DNA of 64,000 nucleotides from Lepidurus packardi (GCA_023053545.1 JAKZAN010000003.1:1515501-1579500); one strand, 5' to 3'. Numbered from the stretch's first letter, positions 31,941-44,585 are shown. Numbers and translations: made by a program. Notes: generated by a model not told the origin, from the letters alone.

Positions 31941-34160
31941 GAACTTAGTGAAGGAGAGGAAACTCCGACCAAGCCAAATATGCAAGATTTTTCGTGTCAA
32001 TTTTCCGGAGCCGAAAAAGAACATTTTTCTTGTCAATTTCCAGAGAACGGACTTCTTTTGCCGGTAAGAAGCATTATCTGTACTACAAATATCCTAATAA
32101 ATAAAAAATATATAGGAAAATAACCAATTTCTAAGAAGCAGTACTTTTGGTTCAGAACATTCGTCTGGTAGCTTTGGACAGGAAAGTCTGTTTGTTGAAG
32201 ATGAAGAATACAAACCCGAGGACGAATATGAGGACACGGAGTCAGATATGTCACCCATGAAGGAGTACGTAATATTTTTCGGACAGTTTTTTCATTAAGT
32301 TATTTCCTTCAAGGAAACAAGATTGCTCTGCAATTCCATCGCTCGATCAGAGAAACAAAGAGCGGAAATTTCTCGTGTTCGAGAGCCAGTTACGATTCCT
32401 CTTTGATCTCTGTTTTCACTGCCGGTCCAGAAACGCAAAGATCGACCTGCAAATTACCGGGAGCTGTGTAAGTGTTTTGCAAAAGTGTTCGGATTGCAAC
32501 AGTGATTGGTAACTTCCTTTTTTGTTTGTTCAAGTAATGTAATCTAGACTACATTAGGTCGTGGAGGTCACAGCCCTACATTAGGAGACAACCGGTATGG
32601 AATATTCTGCTGTCAGCTGGTATTCTCTGTTCTGGTCTGTCGCCGAAGAAGGTTGTCCGAATGATGAAATTGATTGGCATGTGCGGAATTGCAATACGCA
32701 CATATTCCCGGCACCAATCGAAATATCTGTTTTCAGCGGTAGACTACGTTTGGAGCGAGGAGCAGCAGGATCTGCTCTACAAGTTGAAACTGGAAGACGC
32801 GAAAGTAACCCTGGGAGGAGACGGAAGGGCTGATAGTCCCGGCCATTCGGCTAAATACATGGCCTACACAGCAATAGATCTCGAAAAGAATATAGTGTTG
32901 GACGTTCGGATTGTGCAGGTAAAGTTGTATACTCCATTCGTCTAAGTTTATAAATTACTGTAAATTTAGTGTAATGAACCAGATGTGGGGAATAGTGGCC
33001 GCATGGAAAAGGTTGGACTCGAAGGTGGATTGAACTTCCTTCACAACGAGGGAATTAGCATTGGGCGTTTGGTAACAGATCGCCATCCACAAGTTATCAA
33101 GTTTATGCGCGAACAGTGGCCTGACGTTGCACACAATTTCGACATTTGGCACGTTGCAAAAGGTAAGTGGGTTTAGCAGTAGCGAATATCTTTGCAACCT
33201 TGTGATTTTAGGACTGAAAAAGAAGCTCCGATATTCTTCTCTCGGTGTATGGATTAGATCCATCATAAACCACTTGTATTGGTCGGCATCATCAACAGAA
33301 GACGACAAAGGAGCTTTGGTAAGGGCAAAATGGATGTCGGTGGTAAGGCATATCGCCGATCACCATGACGATCATCCCAGCCCACTCTTTCCAGCTTGTC
33401 TCCACGGAGACCTTGAGGACACGTGTCCAACCGGAATGAGACAAGCATGGGTTACAGATGGTAAGAGTATAAATTTGTAGAAAGTTTGAAGTGGTTGTCA
33501 ATTTTCTTACAGAAGTGGTCGACAAAGTGCAGAGCATTCTATGGAATGAGAGGATTCTGAAAGACATAGAAAAGCTGGCGACCGGACCTCAAACCTGCTC
33601 AGTTGAATCTTTCAACAGTTTAGTCAACCAGTTTGCTCCAAAGTCCTACCATTTCTCAAACAAGGGCATGCATGCTCGGTAAGGCTCCTTTATATTTTAC
33701 CCTTATTTAAATCTTTACTTTTGGTTTAGTGTGAAGATCGCAGCTTTGCACTACAACGAAAATGCGCACCGAAAAATAGCCTTGACCGCCAACGGCGATG
33801 AGCGCTATTCAATCCATTTTCCAAAAGGGAAAAAGGGCGGCCATGTCGTGCGGCCGATAAAAGAAGAGGCATCGTTCGGTAATTTTTTTTTAAACAGGTA
33901 AATATTAGTTCTAGCTATCTTTTATCCCTTAGGCTATCAGGACAAGATAATGGAACGCTTATTCACGTTAGTAGAGACGCAAGAAGACGAAAGTCTTGAC
34001 CTCTTTTGGGATACCAATACTTTCGAAGGAAGACCACAAGTTCCACAACCCATGTGCAGTTCATATCATCATCCAGACAAGCGGAAAGCCGTCGAAGAAA
34101 AGATTACTCGTTTCAAAAAAAAATAAAATTTAATAATTGTACTGCCTTACTGCATCGACA

Positions 34161-34923
34161 TCAGGCGTCAGGCATCCACTCCGAGAAGCCCACATAACTG
34201 CCGGTTGGATCTGGAAATAAATTTTTGATGTGGGTTTCCACACAGGCTGGCAGCGGTTTCCTCATCTTCTCTCCCAAAGTTCTGTAGACGTGTGTGGTGA
34301 CATCGCGGTATGCGCAGAACCTGTTCCTCCTACCGCAGAAAATGAAACTTTACTTCTTAGACTGAATTACTGTACACTTATTATAGAATACCTGTTTATA
34401 TCAACTTCGTCATAAGTTGGCAACTTTTTCTTCTTCGCATTGGCATAAGAACACCATCTTATGTACGTATTTAGAAGGCATTCAGGATGGAGCAAAAAAG
34501 GTAACGCTTCAATCTCCGTGTAGCAATTAGCATGTAGATGGGGAAATTTTTCGTTGTTAGCGTCGATCTTGGCTAGGAAGTTGCGATTCCTCCTGCAACA
34601 GTAATTATTGACGGGAAGAGGCATACTTACACATTTCCCACAGTCACACCTAGAAAATATTGTACAGTTAGAAGAACATGATATTTTATAACTCCCTACC
34701 AATCAGAAACTACAGATTCTTCAACTACAATAGGATGTGTTGCTAAAACACGCACGTTATTGTCAATTGGCTGCTCCATTGCCAACACTGCAGGCACTAA
34801 AGGCTCGAATTGGTAGGCTCTAACTTCAGCAACTGACGTCGGAAAAGAAAATGTCGCATCCCAATCCGTGCCTTCGTCCTCCATTCCTCCGTAATAACTA
34901 CTTCCGTCTCCAAATGCTGCCAT
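34161..34923 (-). CDS. Kolobok-1 second gene: P2X7-type cytoplasmic (ballast) zinc domain protein
   Basis: Three exons on the minus strand, 34923-34700, 34649-34392 and 34329-34161, join through GT-AG introns into an intact frame of 216 residues. An acidic N-terminus leads to YQFEP. Further on come the CxCGxC, MPLPVN and NYCCRR cysteine motifs, then an aromatic region (IRWCSYA), a basic helix, and FPDPTGSYVGF. The same order occurs in the cytosolic zinc/guanine-nucleotide-binding ballast domain of vertebrate P2X7 receptors and in many uncharacterised invertebrate proteins. There are no membrane segments, so it is not a channel. It is convergent with the transposase and present in both Kolobok copies, so it is likely a genuine element gene. 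Its role in transposition is unknown. Confidence 0.75.
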
Positions 34924-35196
34924 TTCAACGAAAAGACAAGCTAACTTTCGCGTTCTGCACAATAACAACACACGTCTTGTGGTACGCCTAGGAGTTATGA
35001 CCGCCCGTGACGTCACAGCAGCACGTGACCACGCAGAGCCAAGGGCGAAAAAGCAAGATTTGAATTTCAGATTTTGTATTTCAAAAATAGTTTCCTTATT
35101 ATTTCGCACCTGAGAAAATATACATATACCCAGAAATTAGACTCTCCGCTCTATTTTACAAAACAAAGTTGTATTTTGGTGGCCATTGCCCATTAA

Positions 35197-38162
35197 CGTC
35201 GGCAACCGGAGAAGCAATCCCAACGATGGGATGCTTCATACTACCATTAACAGTCGCGGACAAAACTATAAGCCTTAAATGTCATGTCGTCTACAAGCTT
35301 TCCCACGAATGTATCCTTGGAATGGACGCTATCCGCTCCCTAAAAATGATCATCGACGGGTCTAAAATGGCAATTCACATACCCAGGTTAGGCCAAGTAG
35401 AGACACTGAATCAAATCAATTTAGCTCGAGAACAGTATTTTCCCGTTATCAACCCACAACTAGTATACATACCTGCCAGATCTAAATGCATGATATATGG
35501 GGTGTCCAAAACGTGCCCCCTGTCTACCGGATACTTCCGACAAGCTTTATACCCCAGCCTACTGGAAATGCCCCCTTCCCTCACTAGCCTATACGCAGAA
35601 GATGCCATTGTCAACATCAATGCACATAGGATCCCCATTTGTGTCTATAATGAAGGGAACAATGTGGTCGCAATAAAACGCGGGACGGAACTGGGATCAT
35701 TATCAGATGCCGAAACGGTGTCTATAACGGCCGTACACGATGCACCTACACTCGAGTTCGCCTTGCCAAAGGATATTAACCTCGGAGATCTCCGACCCTA
35801 CCAACGCCGCGACCTTTTAAAACTCGTGCTAGAATTTCGCGATGTTTTTGCAAGAGACGACAGCGAACTGGGCAGGACAACATTGGTCCAGCATACAATC
35901 GACATAGGCAACGCCCCACCCATCCACCAGAGGCCATATCGCGTCCCAATAGCTCAGCGTGGCGTAATAGAACAGCACGTCCAAGAAATGTTAAAAAAAA
36001 TGTCATTCAACCATCGAACTCTCCCTGGAGTGCACCCGTTATCCTAGTAAAAAAGAAAGATGGTTCGGAACGGTTCTGCGTGGACTTCAGGAAGTTAAAT
36101 AACATAACTAAAAAAGACGTTTACCCTTTACCTCGCATCGACGACACGCTAGACCTACTCGGAAATTCGAAATTCTTCTCAACATTAGATTTAGCCAGCG
36201 GCTATTGGCAAGTAGAAGTGGCTCCGGAAGATAGGGAAAAAACGGCTTTCTCCACATTCAATGGGCACTACGAATTCCAATGCCTACCATTCGGACTAAC
36301 TAACGCCCCTGCAACGTTCCAACGTTTAATGCAACGACTATTGCTTCCAATCTGCAACAATTTCGCCATGGTCTATTTGGATGATGTCATAATATTCTCC
36401 AAATCCTTCCAAAACCATATCAGCCACCTTCGTACTGTATTGGGATTATTTTCAAAAGCGGGGTTAAAACTCAAGCAAAAGAAATGCCATTTCGGGCAAC
36501 AATCGGTTAAGTACTTGGGTCACATAGTATCGGCACACGGAGTAGCCCCAGATCCCGAAAAAATCATAGCCGTCCAAAATTTCCCTAAACCCAGGTGCAC
36601 CAAAGACGTCCGATCTTTTCTAGGGCTCTCAAACTATTACAGGCGGTTTATAAAAAATTACGCTATTATAGCAAACCCCCTTACTAAACTAACGAGCAAA
36701 TATAGTACATTTCGATGGGATGAACAAACTCACAATGCATTTTCCACACTCAAACTGGCCCTAACAAAACATCCCGTACTAGCTTAACCGGACTTCACGA
36801 AGCCTTTTACACTTTTCATCGATGCTTCTAACACAGCACTCGGAGTGGTTCTGGCACAATTCCAGAATAACCGCGAAGTAGTAATCGCATACGCCAGCCG
36901 TAAGCTCAACCCGGCGGAATCACGCTACGCTACAGTTGAAAGGGAAGCACTAGCGGTCGTGTTCGCCGTAAAACACTTTCATGCATATCTATACGGACGA
37001 AAGTTCGAAGTCGTGACAGACCACAACCCGTTGAAATGGTTAATGACAAATAAAGATCATACGTCTAAACTGTCACGATGGGCTTTGCGGCTACAGGAAT
37101 ACGATTTTACGATCAATCACCGACCTGGTAAGAAACACGGAAATGCTGACGGCTTGTCCCGTACCCCGGTCGCCATAATTACAGGCGAAGATAACTTCAC
37201 GATAGCAACATTCGTCCTAGAACAGCAGAAGGACCCAGCTTGTTCCAAATTGCTGCAACTCTTATCAGGAAATTCATCCCCAATATTGCAGAAAATGAAC
37301 TCACACTGGAAACAAAAATCACACGAATATCTGCTAAACTCCGACGGCATCCTCTGTCGCCTACGGCCCAGCATTCACGATAGTAAAACCCTAGTCCCAC
37401 TCCCAATTGTCCCCGAGACCTTACGAACGGTTATCCTATCCAGTCTACACGACCACAAAACCGCAGGACATCTGGCCATACAAAAAACGTATAATAAAAT
37501 CCTAGCCCGGTACTATTGGGTAGGTCTCTATAGGGACGTAAAGAAGTACATACGGTCCTGCCCATCTTGCAATAAACGCAAATCACCCACGAAAACCCTT
37601 AGGGCTCCATTAATGCCAATGCCTATAGCAGAGCGCCCCTTCGACAGAATTGCCGTCGACGTCCTCGGCCCGCTTCCGGGTACACCTCGAGGAAACAAAT
37701 ACATAATAGTTTTCACAGACTATTTAACTAAATGGCCAGAAGCTTACGCCATACCCGACCAAAAAGCCGAAACCGTTGCGAAGTTATATTGCGAAGAATT
37801 GATTACAAGACACGGAGCACCTCGACACCTCCTATCTGATCAAGGCCCTAACTTTATGGCCGAATTAATAAAAAATATCTGCGCTTTCCTAAATACCACC
37901 AAGCAAAGGACTACACCATACCATCCTCAGTGCGACGGCCTCACAGAACGGTTCAATAAGACTTTAGCTGATATGATCTCCCATTATGTAAATGATACCC
38001 ATACGGACTGGGACGAACACCTGCCATACCTCCTCCTCGCGTACCGAACCTCAATTCAGTACTCCACATTAGAATCACCATTCTACCTGCTTTATGGTAG
38101 GGACCCAGCCCTTCCAATAGATTCCATATTGTCACGTAAATCAGCACAGGTACTCTCATACC
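35197..38162 (+). pseudogene. pol: gypsy-1 pol, main part (protease end, RT, RNase H, integrase core)
   Basis: The protease resumes with the conserved ILGMDAI segment. The RT has the active-site YLDDVIIF at about 36375-36400. The RNase H region contains IDASNTALG and TDHNPLKW. The integrase has the HHCC finger (HDHKTAGHL...CPSC) and the DDE residues in VDVLGP, LSDQGP and LTERFNK. A frameshift lies in the A-run at about 35990-36000, and an in-frame TAA lies at 36785-36787 where gypsy-2 has TAC. The frame is then cut by hAT at 38162. The element cannot make Pol from this copy. Confidence 0.9.
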
Positions 38163-38639
38163 CAGTGGCGTAACTAGAATTACGCACAGTACGCACGTGC
38201 GTACCAAAATTTTCCAAATTAAGGGCGCCAAACTAACTTTAGGGCGCTAAATTTGTAGTAGGGCGGGAACTCATAATATGACTAAAATTGACATTAGAGC
38301 CACAAAAGAGTCTAGTTATCTTGTATAAAAAAGCATAGGGCGCTAGACCAAGCTTGTGTCATTCCCTCTCCAGTGCAATAAGCGTGTCCTGCTAAATGCA
38401 GAGCTCGGGACTGCCAGAGGCAAGCAACAGCGTTGAGCAAGTTTTGAAGAGGAAGACGCAAAGACAGAATCGCACAGGCGCAAGCGCAGCTCTCGGTATG
38501 CTCTGATTGTGAATATGTTTTGTGTTGATCCCTCCTCCCCACTGCACTCGTCGTCACTGCCTGCAATAACAAAGAATGCATTGCATGTTTTCTGCGTCCT
38601 GCTATCCGTAGAATCAGCACTAAACTATTTTCTTTAACC

Positions 38640-41600
38640 ATGGAAACCCACCATAGCACTAGTAAGAAATTAAAGAAGTCTGGCCATGAGAACAGACTAG
38701 CAAAGGCCAGACGTGAAAAGGATGAAAGAAAGCTTTCAGAGACAATGCTAACATTTCTTAGGTAAGTGATACGAAAGGTGTTTATTCTTTCGGAGTTTCC
38801 TATGTTTATCTGAATGTTTTTATAAATTCGGAAAGTACAGAGCCATGAGCTGCCGCTTTTTCTAGTTTGGTACTGTTATGTTATACCCCCCCCCCGCCCT
38901 GGATTCCTAGTTTTCCCATCTTAACCTAACCAAACCTAACCTAACTAAAACTAACCTAACTTAACCTAACGAAAAATAAAATTTTATCTTATTTTAAGAA
39001 AAATTTAACGCATTAAACCCCGGGGTGCCTGTGCAAACCATAGGCAAATCAATTTAAAAACTAGGCCAGTTTGGTTAGGTCTAGTTAGGTTAGGTTAGTC
39101 AGGTTAAGTTAGGACTAGAATATGTTCAGGAATTTTTACTTGTCATTTTGGTGAAGTTTTCACATTTTAAGAGCGATTAGGAAACGAAAAAATCGAGGGG
39201 GGGTATAACATAAAAGTACCGCTTTTTTATGGTGTAGTTAATATTACTGTTATTATCTTCGCAATACTTCCAGGAAAGAACCAACTTCGACAGTCGTGTC
39301 TACAATTTGTTCAGATGCTGTACACAATAATACTGTCTGTCACGAAAGTTCGCTTACGGTTGAAAAGAGTCCAGAACTAGAGACTACGATCGCGTGTTCA
39401 GATATCCCGATGGCGGATGAAAGTGCAGATCTTGACGGAAGTCATTCAGTATCTTTATCGGAGACTTCAGAAATCTGCTTTGCGACAACACCAACAAGCT
39501 CACAAAGTACAGAAGCTGCTTCTGTAAATTTAACTAAGACATGTGTAGAAAATGCTGCGTTAGTACGTTCCGTCGCATTTAAAACTCCAACAACGACAGA
39601 ATCTTCTAGAGCACAGCTCGACATTGGAAGTTTGCAACGTGAGAAGCTGACCGATGCCGAGAAACTACTCATTCTTGAAAGAGGAGATATTCCTCTCCGT
39701 CATAATCTTCCGACAAGAGACTGTGGTAAGAAGAAGAGGAAGTTCAACCCCGATTTCTTGTCGACGTACAAATGGTTACGGTACTCAAATATGCTGGATG
39801 GCTGTTTCTGCGTTGCGTGTATTTTATTCAGTTCGACACAAGGCGTGTTTGTGACATCACCTTTTACTGATTGGTCCAACACTAGCGCAGTTATGCAAAA
39901 ACATCAGGAAAGCGTCGATCATTCTAAAGCTGCCCAAAGTTGTATCTCGTTCACTGCCATAACTTCGGGCAAGCAACAAACTGTATGTCAGAGCATTTCA
40001 AGTGCTTTTCAAGAAACCATTGCACGAAACCGACACTTCCTTGGTGAAATCGTGAAGGTCATTATCTTGTGTGGAAAGCAAAATATTCCTTTACGTGGGC
40101 ACATACCAGAAACGAGCAATTTTCATTCCATATTGCACCTTCTTCGCGAGCACGATCCAATTTTGGACAACTTTCTGAAAACCTCGCCCAGAAATGCTCA
40201 ATACATCAGCCCGAAAATCCAGAATGAATTTATTCAGTTGATTGGGCAGCAGATCCAGCGCAGCATTTTAGCTGAGGTTCGTGAGGCCAAATGGTTTGGG
40301 CTCATTGCGGACGAGACTCCAGATGTTTCCCGTATCGAACAAGTGTCGCTATCTGTTCGTTACCTCACGGCAAGTTCACAGGTAAAAGAGATGTTTCTAG
40401 AATTCATTCAAAGTGAAGATACTCGTGGAGTCTCTTTGGCCAACCAATTTCTTCAAAGAATTTCGGCCTGGAATTTGGATAAGAAGAATTTGAGGGCTCA
40501 AGCGTACGACAAGGGTGCCAATATGAGTGGAAAATTCAAAGGAGTGCAGGCAGCGATTCGGAAAGAATTGCCAGAAGCAGTTTACTGTGCTTGTCTGGCT
40601 CATGGTCTGAATACTGCAATTGTCCATTCTTGTGGTATAGCCAGTGTTTCAAACCTGTTAACCAAGGCGAATGAGGCCATCAGAATGACAAAGTCCTCTG
40701 CCAAGCGGCACAACATCTATAAAGAAGAACTGAAGAAATTGTCCCATTTTATTCCTGATGATGACAATACCCTCGAAATACCATTGGCATGCGACACACG
40801 GTGGATTAGCCAGGCTGGTTGCCTTCAATCCCTGAAGGACAAGTTTGTCATCGTGGTGTCTGCACTGGAAGCAATATCAGATTTTGACGTGAAAGCAACG
40901 AGTGTACTGCATTCAATTCTTCAGTTCGACTTTATAGTACCCCTATTTGTTGTAGAGGACGTTCTGGGTTACACTGTGAATCTGCACAAGACCCTTCAAA
41001 AAGTAAACGTGGATTTGGTAAATGCCGTAGACGACGCGGAAGCTGTTGTCCGTTGTTTGGAAGATATTCGCAACGAGGATTATTTCAGCTCGCTGTACAT
41101 AAGCGCAAAGAAACTGGCAGCAGACGTCGATGTGGAGGAGAAAGTTCCTCGGATCACTAAACGGCAAATACACAGAGCAAATGCCGATTCCATGGATCCC
41201 AGGCAGCACTATTATCGGAACCTTTTCCTACCTTTCGTGGACAACATGATTGTCGAGCTGAAAGAGCAGCTGATACAGCCAAAGCCGCGTTTCCTTGCAC
41301 AGTACCTTATACCTAGTCGTCTATCAAAGTGTTCTCGAGATTTAGAAAAAGACATATTTGCTGCCTTCACTTCAGATTGCGTTTATGATGAAAAGGAAAT
41401 GAAGATCTGGAGATCGAAATGGAGCTCAACATCTGACCGTGAGAAACCAGCATCAGTATGCGAAACACTTGCTGTGATGTCAAGAGATACATTCCCGAAC
41501 ATCTACACTGCTCTCTCAATTTTTGCAACAATGCCCGTGTCCGTAGCCACTGCTGAACGTTCTTTCAGTACTCTGAAAAGACTGAAAACATGGCTGCGTA

Positions 41601-41734
41601 ACACGATGGGTGAAAGTCGTTTGACAGGACTTGCATTGATGCATTTGCACAGGGACGTTAACATTGACATAGAGCAAGTACTGCGTGACTTTGATCCTTT
41701 GAATGACCGCCGGATCCTCCTTGCCTTAAACTAA
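38640..41734 (+). CDS. hAT transposase (TTF zinc finger, ZMYM1-like), two exons
   Basis: Exon 1 38640-38761 and exon 2 39274-41734 join in phase (GTAAGT donor, CAG acceptor) to 860 residues with no stops. Exon 1 is a basic helix. Exon 2 has a Ser/Thr-rich region, a TTF-type zinc finger (FCVACILFSS... H-x-SVDHSKAAQ), the transposase core with IADETPDVS and AYDKGANMSG, and the C-terminal hAT dimerisation region (SVATAERSFSTLKRLKTWLRN). With intact ends and frame it may still be able to move. The 512-bp intron contains a foldback repeat. Confidence 0.9.
38869..39222. repeat. foldback repeat with CCTAA/TTAGG arrays in the hAT intron
   Basis: GGTACTGTTATGTTATACCCCCCC at the left is matched by its inverse at about 39198-39220. 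Inside are a tract of AACCTAACC-type units (about 38930-38970) and its inverse GGTTAGGTTAGG (about 39070-39115). The two arms form a roughly 350-bp palindrome-like structure. The unit resembles the arthropod telomere repeat TTAGG but is irregular. Confidence 0.6.
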
Positions 41735-42036
41735 TCATCTTCAACTTCAATGTTTTATTGTTCTGCATATTAATTCGTCTGTGATTCACTTAACCTAATT
41801 ACACTTAATTTATCATAAAGCTAACTGGTTGTGTCATGTATCACACATTGATTTCTGCCTGTGATTGTTAACCCAGTGATATTAAACTAACTTTTCAAGT
41901 ACTTCGTTGTCGGTGTTTGAGTCATTTATAAGAATGCGTTTTAAGTTTAAATTACTTATGGAGGAAGTGAACTAGGGGTGCCAAATCCTGAAAGTGCGTA
42001 CCAAAAAAAAAACCTGGTTACGCCACTGCTCATACC

Positions 42037-42670
42037 CCGACTACAAAGAAAAACTGACATCGCACCTCCATACGGCATGGACAATCGCACAGTCGCACTT
42101 GAAAACAGCGCAAGCAAAACAAAAACAATATTATGACAAGACCGCAACCGAACGTCAGTTTCGCGTGGGAGACAAAGTGTACATGACGAAGCCCGCAACG
42201 AAACCAGGTCTTTCCAGGAAATTGGACTATAGATGGTCTGGTCCTTACCGAATCATTGATAGACCCTCTCCGGTTACAGCGACACTAATCGACCCCATCT
42301 CCTGTAAAAAGCATACAGTATACGTAAACAGAGTGAAACAGTGTTGGGAATATGACGAGTGTAGGGACCCGAAAGTAGGAACACGGGAAGAACCCCGGCC
42401 AATGAGCCCCATACCGCCCCCACCAACCTCCCCCAAAAGGCCCTCTAGCACAACTATACAACATTACACGCCATCAAATTCCTCCGACAGCGCCACATAT
42501 GCGGACATACTCCGCAGTCCTTCAAATCACCCCACCCCAATACCAATTGATAACGACCCTAACCCGCATTTTTTCACCCCAACAGTGTCGCCGAGCCAAG
42601 AAGCAAGACCCCCTCCAACCTCTTCTCTACGAGATAGAAAAACAATAAATAAACCCTCCCGATTTCGACC

Positions 42671-42677
<7 letters not shown>
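42037..42677 (+). pseudogene. pol: gypsy-1 pol, C-terminal part of integrase
   Basis: After the hAT target duplication the integrase frame resumes with a helical segment (AQAKQKQYYDK), RVGDKVYMTKPAT, and the GPY/F motif (RWSGPYRIID). It ends in a proline-rich tail and a run of about 33 A at 42676-42708. This C-terminal domain is typical of Ty3/gypsy integrases and contacts DNA. Confidence 0.85.
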
Positions 42678-42711
<34 letters not shown>

Positions 42712-42773
42712 TTCTTTTCTTCTGTTTCATTTTTATGTAAACACACGCGCATAATGTTAATGTTCCACTTAGG

Positions 42774-44537
42774 ATGCTCGTACCACTAATTTTCGCCTCA
42801 CTACGGCTGTTACTCGCTGCGCCGGCCACGGTGACTGTGTGCAATTGTACGTCCTTGTCGAAAACCAATGTCGTAGACTTGGGATTGGTTACAGAATGCA
42901 CAACAGCTCCTAGGACTACAGCTCCCGTCCATGTTACGTATCAACTTCTCGTGGCTCGCCAACCAACGACCACCCTTAAAGGATATGCCTGTAGCGCTTG
43001 GAGCCGTGAAAAAAACATCAATTCATTCTTTTTCGGAGGAACCGACACAGTTATCACAAATAACAAACATGAGATGACCCCTGACGAATGTTGGTACTCC
43101 GTCAAAACCCTATCCTGCCATGGTAATAAGATGTAAAGCCTTAGTAAGAAATCGTGGGTTTTCGATCAAGAGCCAATAGGAACCGCGAAATGGATGACGG
43201 AACAAAACTTTGCGTCAAGAAGCTGCCTACTCGAAGAAATTCTTCTTACTTCTGAGTGCCCAGACTGTCACTTGTCTTCTCCCTTCGGTACATTAAACAG
43301 CGTAGCAACTGATGAATTCGCGGTATCCAATAAAATTACTGTCGTATGGCGTTACGAGCCACTGCCGGAACCCTGTCGCTATGATTATGTGCATGAACCA
43401 GCACCGGGTCTCCTCCTGCACGATATCACGAAAAACCAGGCTCGCATCCGCGACCCAAACGAGCAACTCGAGTATGTAGTGAACACAACCAGCGCAGACG
43501 TGTGCGGGGTACGAGCACTTCCCGTAATCAACTCCGCCGACCATTACATCGTATTAAACAGCACGGCTGCCAAGCCCCGCCAAGCCCCAAGTGTCGCTAA
43601 CTACCGGCGTTTCTCTGACATCGGAGGAGCTCTAGCCGCACATTTCCAGTTCATAGAAGACGATTCGGTAGCAAGGGACAAAACACTCGCTTCGGAACTT
43701 CATTTCGTGGATTGCTTACACAAACGCCTTCTCCGAAGCCATTTGACGCTCGCGGCAGAATTCTCGGGCATCCCTACCGCTAGAGCTTTAAATTTAGGTA
43801 CATGCCAGAAGGTCGCAATGGTGGGCGGAATGGCAATCGTCTCCCAATGCGCCTCTATGCAGATCCACTTCGACGCGGTACAGACCCCTTGCGGCTATCA
43901 ACCGAAATTCGGGAACTATACCATAGCCAAAGACGGTTGGTCCCTCTACCCCTTCCGGGCCTGCTACTGGGCTAATAACATGGCAAATTTCAACGGGAAA
44001 GCCTACCGGTATATCAATAACTCGTGGTCAACCATATCCGCAGATACCACTTTGCCCACTGCAAAATGGAACGACTCCTTCCGTTTCGTCGCAGAAACGT
44101 CACTGTCCACGTCCCTGAACACCCTATTGCACCCAAGCGACCCAGCTCAAGAAAACCTTAACGTCCTAACCGATCTCCTATCGGTCCTGCAGGAACCAGG
44201 GACGCACCATATACAAAACGCAATAGTCGACGTTAAGTCCCGGGACAAGTGGAACTTCGCAGTCGACTGGTCGTACGGAATCCGCGCTTCCCTTGTAGGA
44301 ATCAGCCTTGCCATCCTCCCATTCGTGGCCATTCTCTGCCTGATCCGTAAATGTGCTAGCATCGACCCAACACGACTCAATTGGCGAAGAACATGGATGT
44401 ACCGTCAAGTAAGAAGCAACAACATCCCGCTGCAAGAGGTCAACAGCAGGCCAACACCTGAAGAACTCCAACAACCCATCACGAGCAACGGGGTTGAAAG
44501 ATCGCAATTGGCGAACCTCCTTAATCGCGTGGGCTAG
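42774..44537 (+). pseudogene. env: gypsy-1 envelope-like glycoprotein gene
   Basis: ATG 42774 follows a splice-acceptor-like pyrimidine tract and AG (42771-42772), as expected for a spliced env message. It has a signal peptide, then an N-terminal CNC motif, many cysteines, and a C-terminal membrane helix near 44285-44345. One in-frame TAA at 43134-43136 stands where gypsy-2 has TAC; otherwise the frame is open over 587 codons. It is clearly homologous to the gypsy-2 env. The cysteine spacing resembles G-type glycoproteins of arthropod negative-strand RNA viruses captured by retroelements, a low-confidence inference. This copy is broken. Confidence 0.75.
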
Positions 44538-44564
44538 ACGCCGGTTTACGCGAGGACGCGTCAT

Positions 44565-44585
44565 TTTTCGGAGGAGGGGGAGTAG
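44565..44585 (+). promoter_or_regulatory. gypsy-1 polypurine tract
   Basis: A purine-rich run (CGGAGGAGGGGGAGTAG) lies immediately 5' of the 3' LTR start TGTAATGAC, the primer for plus-strand synthesis. Confidence 0.75.

Larger units (their letters stand above)
12760..34126 (+). pseudogene. Kolobok-1 THAP-domain transposase, split by Polinton-1
   Basis: Exons by splice sites and by comparison with copy 2: 12760-13167, 13221-13364 plus 31947-32063, 32116-32264, 32314-32508, 32558-32918, 32970-33162, 33212-33460, 33513-33678, 33730-33878, 33933-34126. All introns are short GT-AG introns and the phases match, giving 774 codons plus stop if the Polinton is discounted. Exon 1 is a C2CH THAP DNA-binding domain. 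Exon 2 has DFSCQF-type repeats (two here, three in copy 2). Exon 4 has FLVFES and CxxC pairs. Later exons hold the transposase core, with GDGRADSPGHSAKY, TDRHPQV, FDIWHVAK and SVESFNSLVNQFAP motifs. The frame is intact apart from the Polinton, so this copy was probably still coding when the Polinton landed. Confidence 0.85.
12498..35192 (+). mobile_element. Kolobok-1 DNA transposon (interrupted by Polinton-1)
   Basis: Ends are AGGGCAA... and ...TTGCCCA, flanked on both sides by TTAA (12494-12497 and 35193-35196), the target duplication of the Kolobok superfamily. Without the Polinton and its 6-bp duplication it is about 4.1 kb. It carries a plus-strand THAP-transposase gene and a convergent minus-strand gene for a P2X7-ballast-like protein. 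A second copy with the same ends is at 49477-63536 in the opposite orientation. Confidence 0.9.
38163..42028 (+). mobile_element. hAT DNA transposon, complete (3,866 bp)
   Basis: It starts CAGTGGCGTAAC and ends GTTACGCCACTG, perfect 12-bp terminal inverted repeats. The 8-bp target duplication CTCATACC at 38155-38162 and 42029-42036 is the hAT hallmark. It sits in gypsy-1 near the end of integrase, whose frame continues after it. Confidence 0.95.

Noticed and set aside
38930..39115. True telomere or interstitial telomere tract
   Set aside because: CCTAA units are irregular, arranged as an inverted pair, and confined to a transposon intron.
12006..43136. Alternative genetic code with TAA as tyrosine
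   Set aside because: Many neighbouring frames end normally at TAA, including hAT and the Polinton micro-ORF, so decay or readthrough is more likely.
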